Of a stretch of 64,000 nucleotides of DNA, positions 23,990-36,420 are shown one piece after another. The translations under genes and the position numbers were made by a program. The DNA is from Stomorhina lunata (taxonomy: Eukaryota > Arthropoda > Insecta > Diptera > Rhiniidae): contig OW121742.1 in the NCBI GenBank assembly GCA_933228675.1, positions 126,457,983 through 126,521,982 of the forward strand. Direction: 5' to 3'. The notes beneath the pieces were generated by a model. The model did no database searches and had not been told where the DNA came from. It saw only the letters and a list, made by a program, of their open reading frames with translations. Every line of letters begins with the position of its first letter. Positions within the stretch are counted from its first letter, which is position 1.

Positions 23990-24490
23990 AATGAGATCAG
24001 GATGGAGCAACAGATTAAATATTTTTTGGTCCCGCATAGATTGTGTCGTTTCCAACATATGCCCAGCTTTTGGTCAGGGTCCTCATGATACCCCCACATT
24101 TTCAACTCAACCGCCAGCCCTACTTCACTTCTTCTGTTATCTTTGACTCGCAGTGGAGCATGGGACCTCAACCATCCTTTTATATCGAACTCTATTGCAA
24201 GATGTTAGGCATATATCATTCCATGAATAGTTTGCTGCTTGTAACTCCGCATCAATTGACCTTCTCCACGTTTTAGCAGGTGCACCAACACGACGGCCGA
24301 TTCCTTGTGGATTTCAACGAAGCGCTTGTCGAGCAATGTTGGTATTTGGCCTTCGACTACTTTACTTAGTCCTGAGGATTTGTGGACTCATCCAGTAGAA
24401 GTAGCATAATTTCTTGGCCTTGATCTCCCAACAGTTCCCCCATAAAAACAAAATTATAAATTTGTAAATGTTAGAGCTGTTAGAGCTAGC
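23990..24490. repeat. Dispersed repeat, copy 1 (shared with 43.1-43.6 kb)
   Basis: Contains ATGGAGCAACAGATTAAATA, TTTTGGTCCCGCATAGA, GACCTCAACCATCCTTTTAT, TCCATGAATAGTTTGCTGCT, CACCAACACGACGGCCG and ATTTCTTGGCCTTGATCTCC. The same segments recur at 43130-43640 in a different order. It is probably a piece of an unidentified transposon; an open plus-strand frame (24043-24276) does not match a family I recognise. Confidence 0.72.
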
Positions 24491-26285
24491 ATAAGCCAAA
24501 ATCTACGAGTCGCTGCGTAATAAATTGAATTTTTTGTATATAAAAGGAAGCAATTTTGTAACATCATCCCTAATGGGGTGGATCCAGTAAATGAGCTTAA
24601 TGATATGTAGAGCTATAACAACACTTACGATCCTCAATGTTCTAATGGTTACAAAATTCCAAACCACTCATCAGCGAAAAGATAACATCGGGGAGATCTC
24701 GTTAGATATATATAGCTTTAAGAAAGGTTTTCCGGTTATGAGACGCTAGTAATTCCCATAAAGGCTGTAGTATATTTTCATGTATCTCTCTATACTGCCA
24801 AATTTGTAGCATATCCCAAAAGTATGCTCTACTTTTTTTTAACGTACAAGAAAAATGTCATGTAATGTCAAAAGGCAGCAGTAGCATAAATGTAAATGTT
24901 TGCTGTTGAAAGGATGAATCAAACCAAACAGAAAAATAAAATAAACGCATTTCTGTCACAAAAAAGGAAACAATGTCCAAAAGCACAACTCACTATGAAT
25001 GTAAATTGTATTTCAGGTGACCACACGTGCTTTAAATAACCATTTTTTACGATCCTGCTCCAAAATCTCACTCCAAAAACAAATTCAGATGCAGATTGAA
25101 TGGCGTGTAACATTATGTTTGTTGTGACCATTGTGTCATTCAAACACACATTCAAACATTTGTAACAAATTCAATGATTAAGGCCAGTCGTTTGGTTTGT
25201 TTTTTCCCAATAGCTGTGACATTCAGTCAAACGTTTTTTTCGCAGTTGAGTCCTTTTAACCACTTATGTTTGTGTCATGTTGGATTTTTTTTTAATTTTT
25301 TTATTGTCCTTGTTCTGGGTTTTTTCTTTCTGGGCAATTAGATGATGTTCGAGTAAAGTGTCGGTTGGAACGACACCTTTTTAAGTATTCCATGTACATC
25401 GCTGTACATATTTTCCGCCACAAGTTGATTTCATTGATTTTTATGTCATAAATTGTTTTTTCTTTTTTTTTTGATTTGTTGTTTTAAAGTTTTTTATTCA
25501 TGCAAAATGTATTTTGGTATTTGTAAAGAGTAGAAGTTATTAAAGCAGCAAATTACTGGCATATGAATGTATATTAACAATTAGTTACATATTTACTATT
25601 TTAAATGGATTAATTTTAAATTTTATTTATTAATGTAAAGAGAAGCTTTTTAATAATTTGATTTAAAGTGAAATGTACGAGAGCTATGTCCACTATTCAA
25701 TAAGAACAATTTGTATAAATAAAAATCTAAGACCCTAGCGAATTGAGCCTCAAATGTTTTAAATTTGTATATTTTCAAATACTTTTTATGACCTTAATTA
25801 AAAGGTCAACATTAAAAATCTTTTTTTAAACAAATATGTATAAATATTATTGATAATCATTGACGCATAATATTTTAATTGATACATACTTTTATTATAT
25901 TGAGTCTTTTTAAATATTATTGCTCAATTGATTGCTGATGGATGACAACAAAACAAATATTAAATTGTGTGAAAAAATTTTACTCGCTTCAATAAATATT
26001 CAAAGTGGTGTATTTTTGATTAAGTTGCAAGGAAATCAATCAATTAAATGAAATTGGTATTATTTTATTTAATAACATCTATTTTAAATGAAATAAATTT
26101 CCAAAATATCTTTACCATTTTAACAAATAAGTTGCAATAATATTTTGAGTTTTAGTGGAATTTAGAGAATTGGCACTAACAAAGCGATTGCAGGTTAGCA
26201 AATAAATGTCCTACTACAAGACCGTTTAAGGGATAAACATATTCTGTGATAGACGTATTAACAAAACTTAGGACTACTTTATAAA
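24491..26285. other. Intergenic AT-rich sequence
   Basis: No gene or repeat recognised with confidence. Confidence 0.45.
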
Positions 26286-26289
26286 TTCC

Positions 26290-27000
26290 AGATTAACTAT
26301 AAAAAATCAGTGCTTCTATACACTTGCAAGCCCTTTCGTCTGTCTAAGGCTGTTTTTATTTCACACAAAAGTATTTTAGGGGTAGTTTTCGACAGCCTCC
26401 TTCACGTTTCATCTCACGCCACTTACATCAACCAAAATGTAAAGTCCCAAAATAATGTCCTAAAAGCATTAGCTGGCATCTCATGTTGGACCTTTTTCAT
26501 TAGCGACACCCACTCCGAATTGAAAACGGATGTTTTAAAATGACGAATGTGGATCATTTACATGAGGAAACCAGTTTACTGTCGATCAGACAACATAAGT
26601 GTTGAATACTAAACACTTTCCGATGGCATGTCACCAGCCTTATCATCCTAACCATCAGATACTGATGGAGAATCCGCATCCTCGGCACATACGGATGGAC
26701 TTTAGACGCTATCGTGCGGACATCCAAAACGTCATTCCATCGGACGTTGACCAATTGTCAACAAAAAATAATGTATCAATTGGCGGTCAACGATGACATA
26801 AACGGCTACCGATGCAATAAAGTCCTTAATTAACACCCCCCTCTAGTTGCCCATCCTGTCTTTAAAACCCCCACGACAGTATGCACTTCTTGCAACCAAT
26901 TTGCGTCCAGTTGACCTATGACATAGGCTGATAGAGGTGGCCCAATTTATCCAGCTTCAAACCTCACATATTGGCACAGTGGGATTAATTAATTTATTTT
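26290..27000 (+). pseudogene. LINE reverse transcriptase, C-terminal relic
   Basis: Plus-strand translation gives KSILGVVFDSLLHVSSHATY, then INQNVKSQNNVLKALAGIS, and after a break HPNHQILMENPHPRHIRMDF followed by RRYRADIQNVIPSDV. This is the region after the catalytic centre of jockey-group LINEs (LGVTLDP...SPH, NKVLKSLAG) and their C-terminal tail. Stops and frame changes are present. It is a different element from the one at 23.5 kb or the one at 12.1 kb. Confidence 0.8.
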
Positions 27001-28829
27001 TTTACCATCTTACAGGAAAGAATTTTCACCAACAGCAGAACTATTACAACAACTAGACTGACACACTTATCTAGCCTAAGAGACCGTTTACCGCTTTTTT
27101 CTTACTTTCTATTTCGGACTCCAAATCTCTTACTGCTGGGATAGTTCTAATTTTTTCAGTAATTTTTTGATACTTGAATGCCTCAGAATGTAAGGTTTTA
27201 TTGCATTGAAGGCAACAATTAAGTTATGATTTTTCAGCAAGAGATAAACTTTCTGTCTGAATTGTCATTTGGGACAAAATCGCCACATTCGATATCGATC
27301 GAAAACTCAAACTTTTAAGCAAATATTATGTAACATACCTTAGGGATTTTTCAAAATAATTTATTTTGCAAAAAGTTTAATAAAATTTTATATCTTAACA
27401 TATCCGATTGTTTGTCAAATCATAAAGTTTATTTTTACAATGTAATGAACCTTATAAGTACATTTTTTAAATTATCCTAAAAGTATGCTACACAAATGTT
27501 TCTAAAATATCTTACATTTCGATCGGTATCAAATCAGGGGCCAAAATTTAAATAGCAAAATTTATTATAACAGTTTGATGATTCTCAAATTAAATTATAA
27601 TTTAGTCAGTAACAAAAATACAAAAAAGTGTAAGTTATCATCAAAGAGTTATATTGAATAGGTTTAAGCTGAAGGTTATTGAAATATTCCGATTTATTTG
27701 GTACAATTCTAAAACACAAAGTTTTCCAGATTCTCTATAATATTATTATTTTAAATTTAAAGTTTTGTTGTACTAATGTTTACACAGTTTAAATTAACGT
27801 TTTCCTCTCTGTCTACATTTAAAAAAAAACTCACCACAATTCACCTTAAAAATACAACTTGTTTGATAACCTAACTCTCCCCCACTCAATACAGAGTTGC
27901 AAACATTTCGTATGTTTTTCTTTAATTTCTGTTTCCTCCTTCATTCGTTCATTCATTCATTTGAGAAAAAGATTCTAACTTGTGTCGAAGTCAAATTGGA
28001 GAAAAAATGTGCTGATTTAAACAAATTTTGTTGTAAAAACAATAATTGAATAAATAAAAGTGCAATGAAATTATATTTATATAAAATTCAAATGATGGAG
28101 AATAAAAATAATTAAAATTGTTAGAGAATTATCGAAATATAGCGATAAGACAAATGTTAACAAAAATAAGACACCAACAAAGTGATTGACCTCGAGTTAA
28201 AAGCAGCAGAAAAAATACAATAAGAAAAAACATAAAAATAATAAAATATCAAAAAAAAAACAGAATACCAACCAACTGAAGCAACAATTTATATGATAGT
28301 GTGCGGGTAAATGTGTGATATTTTCTTGGTATATGGATGGAGTACTGACTGACTGAATCTGACTGCGAGTGAGTGGCTGAACTAGAAAACAAGTGCTTGT
28401 CGTTGACGTCGCTTTACTTGGCTGCCTGCATTTAGCAGAGACTTGGCTGACTACTGGTGGCTCCGGCATAACTTTTAAGAGTCGATGAGGAAAGGGGGGA
28501 CAAGAAAAAGGTCAAGAATTTTCAGTTAACACACAAGAGCAACGGCGACAAAACGAGAAGCATTAGTGGTCGTGGTCGTATGTGCATGTTTTGTTAATTG
28601 TTCAACAATTGAGTTGTGCTAGCGAACTGGCTACTTTTTCCATAAACTACACATAAATATTTGAAGAGAAATACATACCTATATTACAATACAAAATACC
28701 ACACAACTAACACTCAATTAACCAGGTAAACCAGAAAGGTGAGCAGCATTAGCCACTAGCTAAAGTTAATAACAGGAGACAAGTGCACAGACTAACAGAG
28801 AAGGAAGGGGGCTTATAAAGCTCCAACAA
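27001..28829 (+). other. Hr78 upstream region and 5' UTR
   Basis: AT-rich to about 28,100, then less AT-rich toward the Hr78 start, which suggests promoter and 5' UTR within 28.2-28.83 kb. No TATA box or initiator can be assigned. A minus-strand 90-codon frame at 28197-28469 looks accidental. Confidence 0.4.
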
Positions 28830-31800
28830 TGGGCACAAGTAGTTTTCAAGCTGAAGGTGAGGCTCAAGGCTTTTTGTATTTAAAAATTTTGCTATTCTGT
28901 TGCCTTAACATTGTTATTATTGTTCTCTTTTTTTTCGTATTAAAATTCTAGATAACAAATTATTTGTGAATCATAATCTACAACCATCGCACAGTGGTGG
29001 TGTTGTTGCGGGTGTCAACAACAGTAGCAGCAATAGTACAACCCCTACGACTTCATCCAGCAATATGAATGTGGAATTGTGTCTGGTTTGCGGAGATCGT
29101 GCTTCGGGACGTCATTATGGAGCCATCAGTTGTGAAGGCTGTAAAGGTTTCTTCAAGCGTTCCATACGCAAACAGTTGGGTTATCAATGTCGTGGTGCAA
29201 TGAACTGCGAGGTCACCAAACACCATCGCAATCGTTGTCAATTTTGTCGATTGCAAAAATGTTTGGCCAGCGGCATGAGAAGTGATTGTAATTTTCATTT
29301 AATAATGTCGACAAACATTTTAACAAAGCACAGTTTTTTAATAATTGTATTTGGAAAATCTTGTTTGGAATGTTTTAGTTTGCTTAAAACTTTTCTCAAT
29401 GTTTTCTTCTTAAACAAAAATAGAACTGATAAAAAACTGAGCTATAACTGAACTAGAACTGAACTAGAACTGAACTAGAACTGAACTAGAACTGAACTAG
29501 AACTGAACTAGAACTGAACTAGAACTGAACTAGAACTGAACTAGAACTGAACTAGAACTGAACTAGAACTGAACTAGAACTGAACTAGAACTGAACTAGA
29601 ACTGAACTAGAACTGAACTAGAACTGAACTAGAACTGAACTAGAACTGAACTAGAACTGAACTAGAACTGAACTAGAACTGAACTAGAACTGAACTAGAA
29701 CTGAACTAGAACTGAACTAGAACTGAACTAGAACTGAACTAGAACTGAACTAGAACTGAACTAGAACTGAACTAGAACTGAACTAGAACTAAACTAGAAC
29801 TGAACTAGAACTGAACTAGAACTGAACTAGAACTGAACTAGAACTGAACTAGAACTGAACTAGAACTGAACTAGAACTGAACAAGAACTGAACTAGAACT
29901 GAACTAGAACTGAACTAGAACTGAACTAGAACTGAACTAGAACTGAACTAGAACTGAACTAGAACTGAACTAGAACTGAACTAGAACTGAACTAGAACTG
30001 AACTAGAACTGAACTAGAACTGAACTAGAACTGAACTAGAACTGAACTAGAACTGAACTAGAACTGAACTAGAACTGAACTAGAACTGAACTAGAACTGA
30101 ACTAGAACTGAACTGAACTAGAACTGAACTAGAACTGAACTAGAACAGAACTAGAACTGAACTAAAACTGAACTAGAACTGAAATAGAACTGAACTAAAA
30201 TTGAACTAGAACTAAACTAGAACTGAACTAGAACTGAAGTAGAATTGAACTAAACTAGAACTGAACTAGAACTAAACTAGAACTGAACTAGAACTAAACT
30301 AGAACTGAACTAGAGCTTAACTAGAACTAGAACTGAACTAAAACTGTACTAGAGCTAAACTAGAATTGAACTAGAACTGAACTAAAACTAAACTAGATAT
30401 GAAGTAAAACTGAGCTAGAACTAAACTAGAACTGATCTAAAGCTAAACTAAAAATAAACTGGAACCAAAATCAATAAATTGAACTGACATAGAAGTAAAC
30501 TTGAACTAAAACTAAACAACTGAACTAGAACTGAATTAGTTATGAACCAGTAATAATCTCGAACTGAACCACAAATAATGCTGAACTGAAAGCATAACAG
30601 AACAGATTAAGAACCGTCTACATGTTTTAAGTATCGCCCGAACTTAATAAGAAGTATATGCCTCTAACTACTAACTTTTTCTTCTTCCTTATGACTTTAA
30701 ATCACCACTTAGTTTTGCATGTTCATTTTATATACTAATTCTTTGTGTTTCATTAGTCTCAGTCAAGCTCCAGTCATAAAATTAAAACAAATACCTTCTT
30801 CCCTCCCTTTACAGCTGTCCAACATGAGCGAAAACCTATATTGGACAAAAAAGATCCAAATGCTTCCTCATCTGCGGGGCAAACAACAGCACAGGGCCTT
30901 ACAGTGACTGGTGGAGGAGGTAGTGGAGGAAAGTCGACAAATGCTAGTCCTCAATTTCAACAAAGATCAAAATCTTCTTCATCCTCTTCGTCAATATTTA
31001 ATCACAATTTAAGTGCAGCTGCTGCAGCGGCCGCTGCTTCAAATACAGCTGCAGCTTTTTCATTAGATTCTTCCAGTTTGGCGGCTCCTGAAATATTTGG
31101 CTTAAATTTCGCCGAACTAACTCAAACATTAAGTAGGCTTTCCCACTTATTTCTACCAGAATTTATATTAACTTTTGCTTTTCTTTAGTTCAACAAGCAC
31201 AGCAGCAACAACAACAACAGCAACAACAACAACAGCAACAACATCAATTAAACAACCAGCATTCATCAAATGCTGCTGTCAAGCCTCTACACTATTCCCC
31301 CGAACCCAAACATGTTATACCCGATAATGAGGTTGATGATGAGGATGACGAGGTCGATTGTATTGATATTGATGGTTTACGCAATTTTGCTAATGCTGCC
31401 TCCAATAATAGCAACAGCAACAATCAGGAAGCCATTGATTATGCCATCACCATGGGTTTGCGTAACTTTGCTAAAACGGTCATCAACAATAATAATCAAA
31501 ATCTAAACTTTAACATGGATTCTTTGACACCGAATCCCACGCCGGCTGTGGGTCTTATACAAAACTCTTTGGATAAGAGGGTCATTGATAAGGCTTTGCA
31601 AATGCTGCAGCCTATAAAGCAACAGCTTGAAAATCAATTGGCCCATGAGGGTTTAATTATTAAAAATGAGGTCAACGATGACGACGATATGGGTGAGACC
31701 AGTGGCAATGAAGATGAATTTATAACAGACTGCATGGATTTAGATGAACAAAATAATCAAAGAGACTTTGTAGTAAATGAATCTGTATTTGAAAATGATT

Positions 31801-32516
31801 TAATTCAGCCAGGTTATGCAAGCTTTAATTTACAAACTCCCAATTTGGTATCTTCTTACTTCAATGTCCATTATGTTTGCGAGTCGGGTTCACGCATTAT
31901 CTTCCTGTCCGTGGTGTGGTTGCGTAAAGTACAAGCTTTTGTGGAATTATCTCAACGTTCACAAATTACTTTATTGCGCAGTGCCTGGCCATCATTGCTG
32001 GCCCTTGCCGTAGCCCAGGTGCGCAAATTATCACAAACTACCATTATTAACACCCTAATTCACAATGTACGCCAGTTGGCTGATATAGAAAAAATCGACC
32101 CACAAAGAATCAAAAAGCTTAGTGAACATATAGCCCGCTTAAATTCCTTTATACAGACAGTACAGTCCTTGGAACCCTCGGACATGGAATATGCTTTATT
32201 ACGTTTGGCCTGTCTCTTTAATCCCCACTCCTTATTAAGACGTAAGGAACAATCTGTGCGTTGTTATGTGCAGCGTGTCCAGCAATATGCTCTAAGTAGT
32301 CTACGCAAGTTGATTGTATCCCAAGATTTATCCGCCTACGAAGCTGAGGAACGTTTTAATAGTTTAGTTCTCAACTTGATGCCGTTGAGTGCCTTTGAGT
32401 CAGACTCTATCGAGGATTTATTCTTTTCAAATCTAGTGGGTCAAGTGCAAATTGACAATATGTTACCTTATATTTTAACACTGAGCACCAGTGTTGGTAG
32501 CAATTTAAATTGTTAA
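28830..32516 (+). CDS. Hr78: Nuclear hormone receptor Hr78 (TR2/TR4 family)
   Basis: Orphan nuclear receptor of the NR2C/D group; in Drosophila it acts in ecdysone-linked control of growth and metamorphosis and binds AGGTCA-type sites. Spliced model: 28830-28857, 28952-29287, 30815-31132, 31189-32516, all GT-AG and in frame, 669 residues. The DNA-binding domain starts at about residue 53 ([20 protein letters not shown]), with both C4 zinc modules, P-box CEGCKG and the C-terminal extension [20 protein letters not shown] joined across intron 2. Next come Gly/Ser-rich and polyalanine stretches and, from the start of exon 4, a polyglutamine run, then an acidic [15 protein letters not shown] segment. 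The ligand-binding domain is C-terminal ([20 protein letters not shown] ... [20 protein letters not shown]). Intron 3 is only 56 bp. A poly(A) signal is at 32608. Start Met lies in a 28-nt coding exon. Confidence 0.95.
29445..30540. repeat. 11-bp satellite in Hr78 intron 2 (AGTTCA direct repeats)
   Basis: Unit AACTGAACTAG repeated about 80 times, almost perfect from 29450 to about 30110, then increasingly degenerate. On the minus strand the array reads AGTTCA separated by the 5-base GTTCT, so it forms direct repeats with 5-bp spacing of a sequence matching the nuclear-receptor half-site RG(G/T)TCA. It lies wholly in the intron that separates the two DNA-binding-domain exons. Confidence 0.96.
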
Positions 32517-33594
32517 ACGTTTTTATTTTTATTCTTTATTATTACACTTAGTTTTTTAATGTTAATGTTTATTCTTTTTCTTTTTAAATCTTTTTACTAG
32601 ACTGATAAATAAATATAGTACATATAATAGACACACATTATATATTCATCATAAAGTGTCTATTTCAATACACTTTAAATAGTAATAGTTTAAAATTTGA
32701 TTTGAAACAAGAAATTGTTATTTTTATGTAAATGATTCTTGCGTATACTTTAAGAATCTTTAAGATTTATATGTTATAAAAAAATGAAACAAATAAAATT
32801 AATGAATTAAAAATGCAAGTGTTTTAATCTGAAGAAAAATGTATGAAACAAATTTCAGAAAAAAAAAAACAAAAGATATTTTAATAAGATTCAAACCTCA
32901 CTAGCACGAACAATTTTCATTTCTAAACCCTTTTTAACTATTTTCCTCATCTTCAAAAATGCCTTAACAAATTCAGTAAGAATCAAATTTAAAATTTCGA
33001 AAAAATTAAAAAATTATTTCTTTTGAAAATTTTTATAACAAAAAGTTTCTAATCACCTTTTGATGTTATTTGCGTTTACGATAATTTGCTTTAAAAAACT
33101 GTTCTACAATATCTAATAGTTTTTAATTCCAATCAATAAACACTTACGTTAAATACGGCAAATCAGCGTAAATTTTATGTAAATCTTCTCGCTAAACTAT
33201 CTAGCTTGAATTTTGTTAAAATATGAGACTTGAACCTTTAAAACAAAAGATAAGTTAATAAAATTAGTTTAAATAATTATACAACTATAAAATGAATATA
33301 GCAAATTACTACAATACCAAACCACTGTACCAGAAAAGACTAAATGATTTTCCATCTAATATAAAATATTACTAAGACCAGAAATAAACATAAATACTAT
33401 AATTGAAATGTTTATCTCTTAAACCATGTACGCTCTTGGTATAACGACCTATGAACTTATACTTACTCTTCTGTATTTTTAATTATCGGCTGCTAAAGTT
33501 GCGTTAACCAAAATAAAATTTATCTTTTCCAATTTGTTGCGTTTAAAAATTAGGTAAGATTATTTGTATCTTGTCACATATATTTTTTATTTAT
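32517..33594. other. Intergenic between Hr78 and AIMP2 (convergent)
   Basis: Hr78 3' UTR with AATAAA at 32608-32613, then AT-rich sequence without recognised features up to the AIMP2 poly(A) region. Confidence 0.5.
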
Positions 33595-35903
33595 TTAAAT
33601 CAATGTATACTTCTCCGCCCGCTTACGCCACTCACTAAGCGCAGGTGTAAGATCTTTATCGTTGATGGAGGGCATACGTCTCAAGGAACTGTGTACGCCA
33701 ATGTCAGCAATAGACATTTGATCGCCACCAAAGTACTGGCGTTTTTGCAAGCGATTACTTAAAATTCTCAACATATTGGCTTTACTTTTGGGAGTGGTGC
33801 AACGCAGCAATTGATAGCAAATGTCCAGCACAGCATCAATTTCATTGCAGAGGGGAGAATTTTCGTAGCGATATTTGTTGGGGCCAACACGACCCAAATA
33901 ACGTATGATATTCACTTCACCATAAATGGGAACATACATGGTGGGTGAGCTTATCATTTCGGTGTGTTCGCCTAAAATAGAAAGAAACATAAAATTAGAT
34001 TTTATATTTTTAATCTTAAAAAACAACTTACAGTTCTTCCAAATCAGGGTAATATTTATTTTAGGTAAATTTGGATTAACTGGCAAAGACTTTAAAGATT
34101 TTTCGAATTCTTTGGCTTCTTTGCCAATATCGTTCATGGTAGAGTGAGTAAAGGTCTTAACATCCAAATTAAACAAATCTTTCCAGGCATTTTTTATAGC
34201 CAAAAGGCAGTAGGGTATAAAATTGGGATGACCATTTATTACCACATCATGCAAGGGCTCCTAAGATGAAATAACAACATTAAAAACTGGTAAAAAGAAG
34301 TCTATTAATTTTCCAAACTACCTCTTTCAATCCTCCATTATTTGTTGTGAAGGAGGTTGTGTGTCGTGGTTGTGCTGGTTTAGCGCATAGACCCAAAGTG
34401 GAACGTATACCGGCCAATTGTTTCTTTAAATCATTCAATTGTTGCATTACCTTTTCTTGTCTTGCAGCCACATTTTGGGCATCATCACCAGAGACCTGAA
34501 TGTTTATAAAAAATTATTAAGACTATTATTATAATTTTATCAATTTGTGGGAAGCTAATTTAGAATTTTGTATACATTTTAGTTTTATTTTTAGGTTAGT
34601 TTTATGACATATGAAATGTTTAAGAAAAAGAAGCACCTCTGTATTCATCTCTAAATATACAATACGGACAAAACCACTACCACCTCTTCAAGAACTTTTC
34701 GCTAAACTAAAAATGAGCAGCAAAACAAAACAGAAAATAAAAACTTTTTTTGATTACTAAACAATAGAGTTGCCATACGAATAGGAATTTAGATTTTGAT
34801 GAACATTAAATTTTTTAGTGAAATCTTAATTTAAAGTGCTAATTTGATTTTTATTAAAATATTATTTTTTGTGAATTTGTAACATTTTGATAAAAATAAA
34901 ATTTTGATTTAGTGAACCTCTTTTGTAAAATTCTGAATTTTAGTAAAAAATTCTGTGCAAAATTTGAAGTGTAAATAACGAGTGTAATCTTCTTCCAATG
35001 AAAATTTGATGTCGCATATATTTGATGATCACCTAATGATACTGTCAACAAGATTTGAACGTAAATGATAGACTAGAAAATAATTTGTAGTCAGATGAAC
35101 GCAGATTTTGATGAAAATCTAAATTTTTAGATAATTCTAATTTTGAAGCTCTCCCTGATCAAAGTTTGAATCACCTTTAAATTTTCATAAAAGCAGATGT
35201 GGCAACCATATTAAAAATTATTGTTATATTTTTGGCAAATTCTTATAAAAAGTTTACAGCTGTTGAATTTAACTAACATTAAAACAAACTGCTAGATGTT
35301 AAGTTAACAGTGACAAGTGGCAAATGTTAAAGAGTCTAAAATCTAATTTTAAAAGCATAAGTACAAGATGAAATATTACATTAATGGGTTAGCAATGGGT
35401 TATAAGTTCCACGTTCTAGCCACGCCTCTAGTACTGACACACAAACGAATTTTAATAATTTCTATACAAATTAGTAATGATTTTTTTCAATTAGTAATAA
35501 AACACAAACAAAATGCAATTTTGAATAGGAATATAAAGAAAAAATAATTTAACCTTAAGTAATTGCTGTATTTGCAAACCCAATTTATCCAAATCTAGGG
35601 GACAACACGTGCTAACAGCAGAGGCAGTGGTTGCAGACGTGGTCTTACCATTTTTATTTATATTAAAAAAGCCCTTCAACATAGAAATTGAGGAAATAAT
35701 TTAACACCAATTAAATTGAAATAAAAATTCAGCAATTTCTTTAGATGTCAAATGAAAAAACTCACATTGAAGGTATTTCTGGCCACAGCAGACCCGGAGA
35801 CGCTTTGGACGGCATTTGCTGATAAGCCAATATTTTTCATTTCATACATACATTTAGGTGGTGTTATATCAAATTTTGGCAATAAAGTTTTTAATTCATA
35901 CAT
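33595..35903 (-). CDS. AIMP2: Aminoacyl-tRNA synthetase complex-interacting protein 2 (p38)
   Basis: Non-catalytic scaffold subunit of the cytosolic multi-tRNA-synthetase complex. Minus-strand model: 35903-35766, 35673-35554, 34495-34322, 34260-34032, 33971-33595; frame is kept at each join, giving about 345 residues (human protein 320). The N-terminus MYELKTLLPKFDITPPKCMY matches the lysyl-tRNA-synthetase-binding segment of AIMP2, including the KCMYEMKNI block. Residues about 100-125 (RQEKVMQQLNDLKKQLAGI) form the predicted coiled coil. The C-terminal half is a glutathione-transferase-like fold with VPIYGEVNIIRYLGRVGPNK and a final DIGVHSSLRRM region. The exon 2 donor is GTTAAAT, weaker than usual but required by frame. 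The first tandem AATAAA on the minus strand (33586-33595) overlaps the stop codon. It is divergent to Utp14. Confidence 0.93.
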
Positions 35904-36420
35904 TTTTTATCACTTTTTTGCGGTTTTATTAGATTTTAATCAATTTATTATAATTTTTGCACAATTTTTCTCGGGAGCACACAAAATTTGTCACCTAATT
36001 TTCTTTGCAAATCACTAAAAACTGATAGCATGAAAGAATTGAACAAAGTCGAATGAATGACGGCGGCAAACATTTTTTCAATGTCGATTGGGCAATTATA
36101 GTTCATTTCTATCTTATGATTTTGTTTTTAATTGAAATTTAAAGAAAATCTAATTATTTTATTTAATTCTATTTAAAGAAACTAAAATAAAACAAAAATG
36201 GTACAAAGTTATTTTTTGGCTATATGTTGCCGCCTTGAAAATTTTTCAACGGCTTTAAAACTCTCAATGAAATGATAACATACCAATGAGAGAATATTTT
36301 CTCCTCTTTATTTTCTTCATTCGTCAACAGAGAATTGTCAAATTTAGTTGCGTGTAATAACGTGGTGTGTACAATTTATTAATTTTCTTAAATTTTAAAT
36401 TCAAATAAAAATTTCTAACA
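35904..36420. promoter_or_regulatory. Divergent promoter region AIMP2 / Utp14
   Basis: Only 517 bases separate the two start codons on opposite strands, so both promoters and 5' UTRs must lie here unless a distant non-coding exon exists. No TATA box stands out, which fits housekeeping-type promoters. No individual element is assigned. Confidence 0.6.

Noticed and set aside
35752..36018. 88-codon plus-strand frame
   Set aside because: Overlaps AIMP2 exon 1 on the opposite strand and reads into its promoter; no domain.
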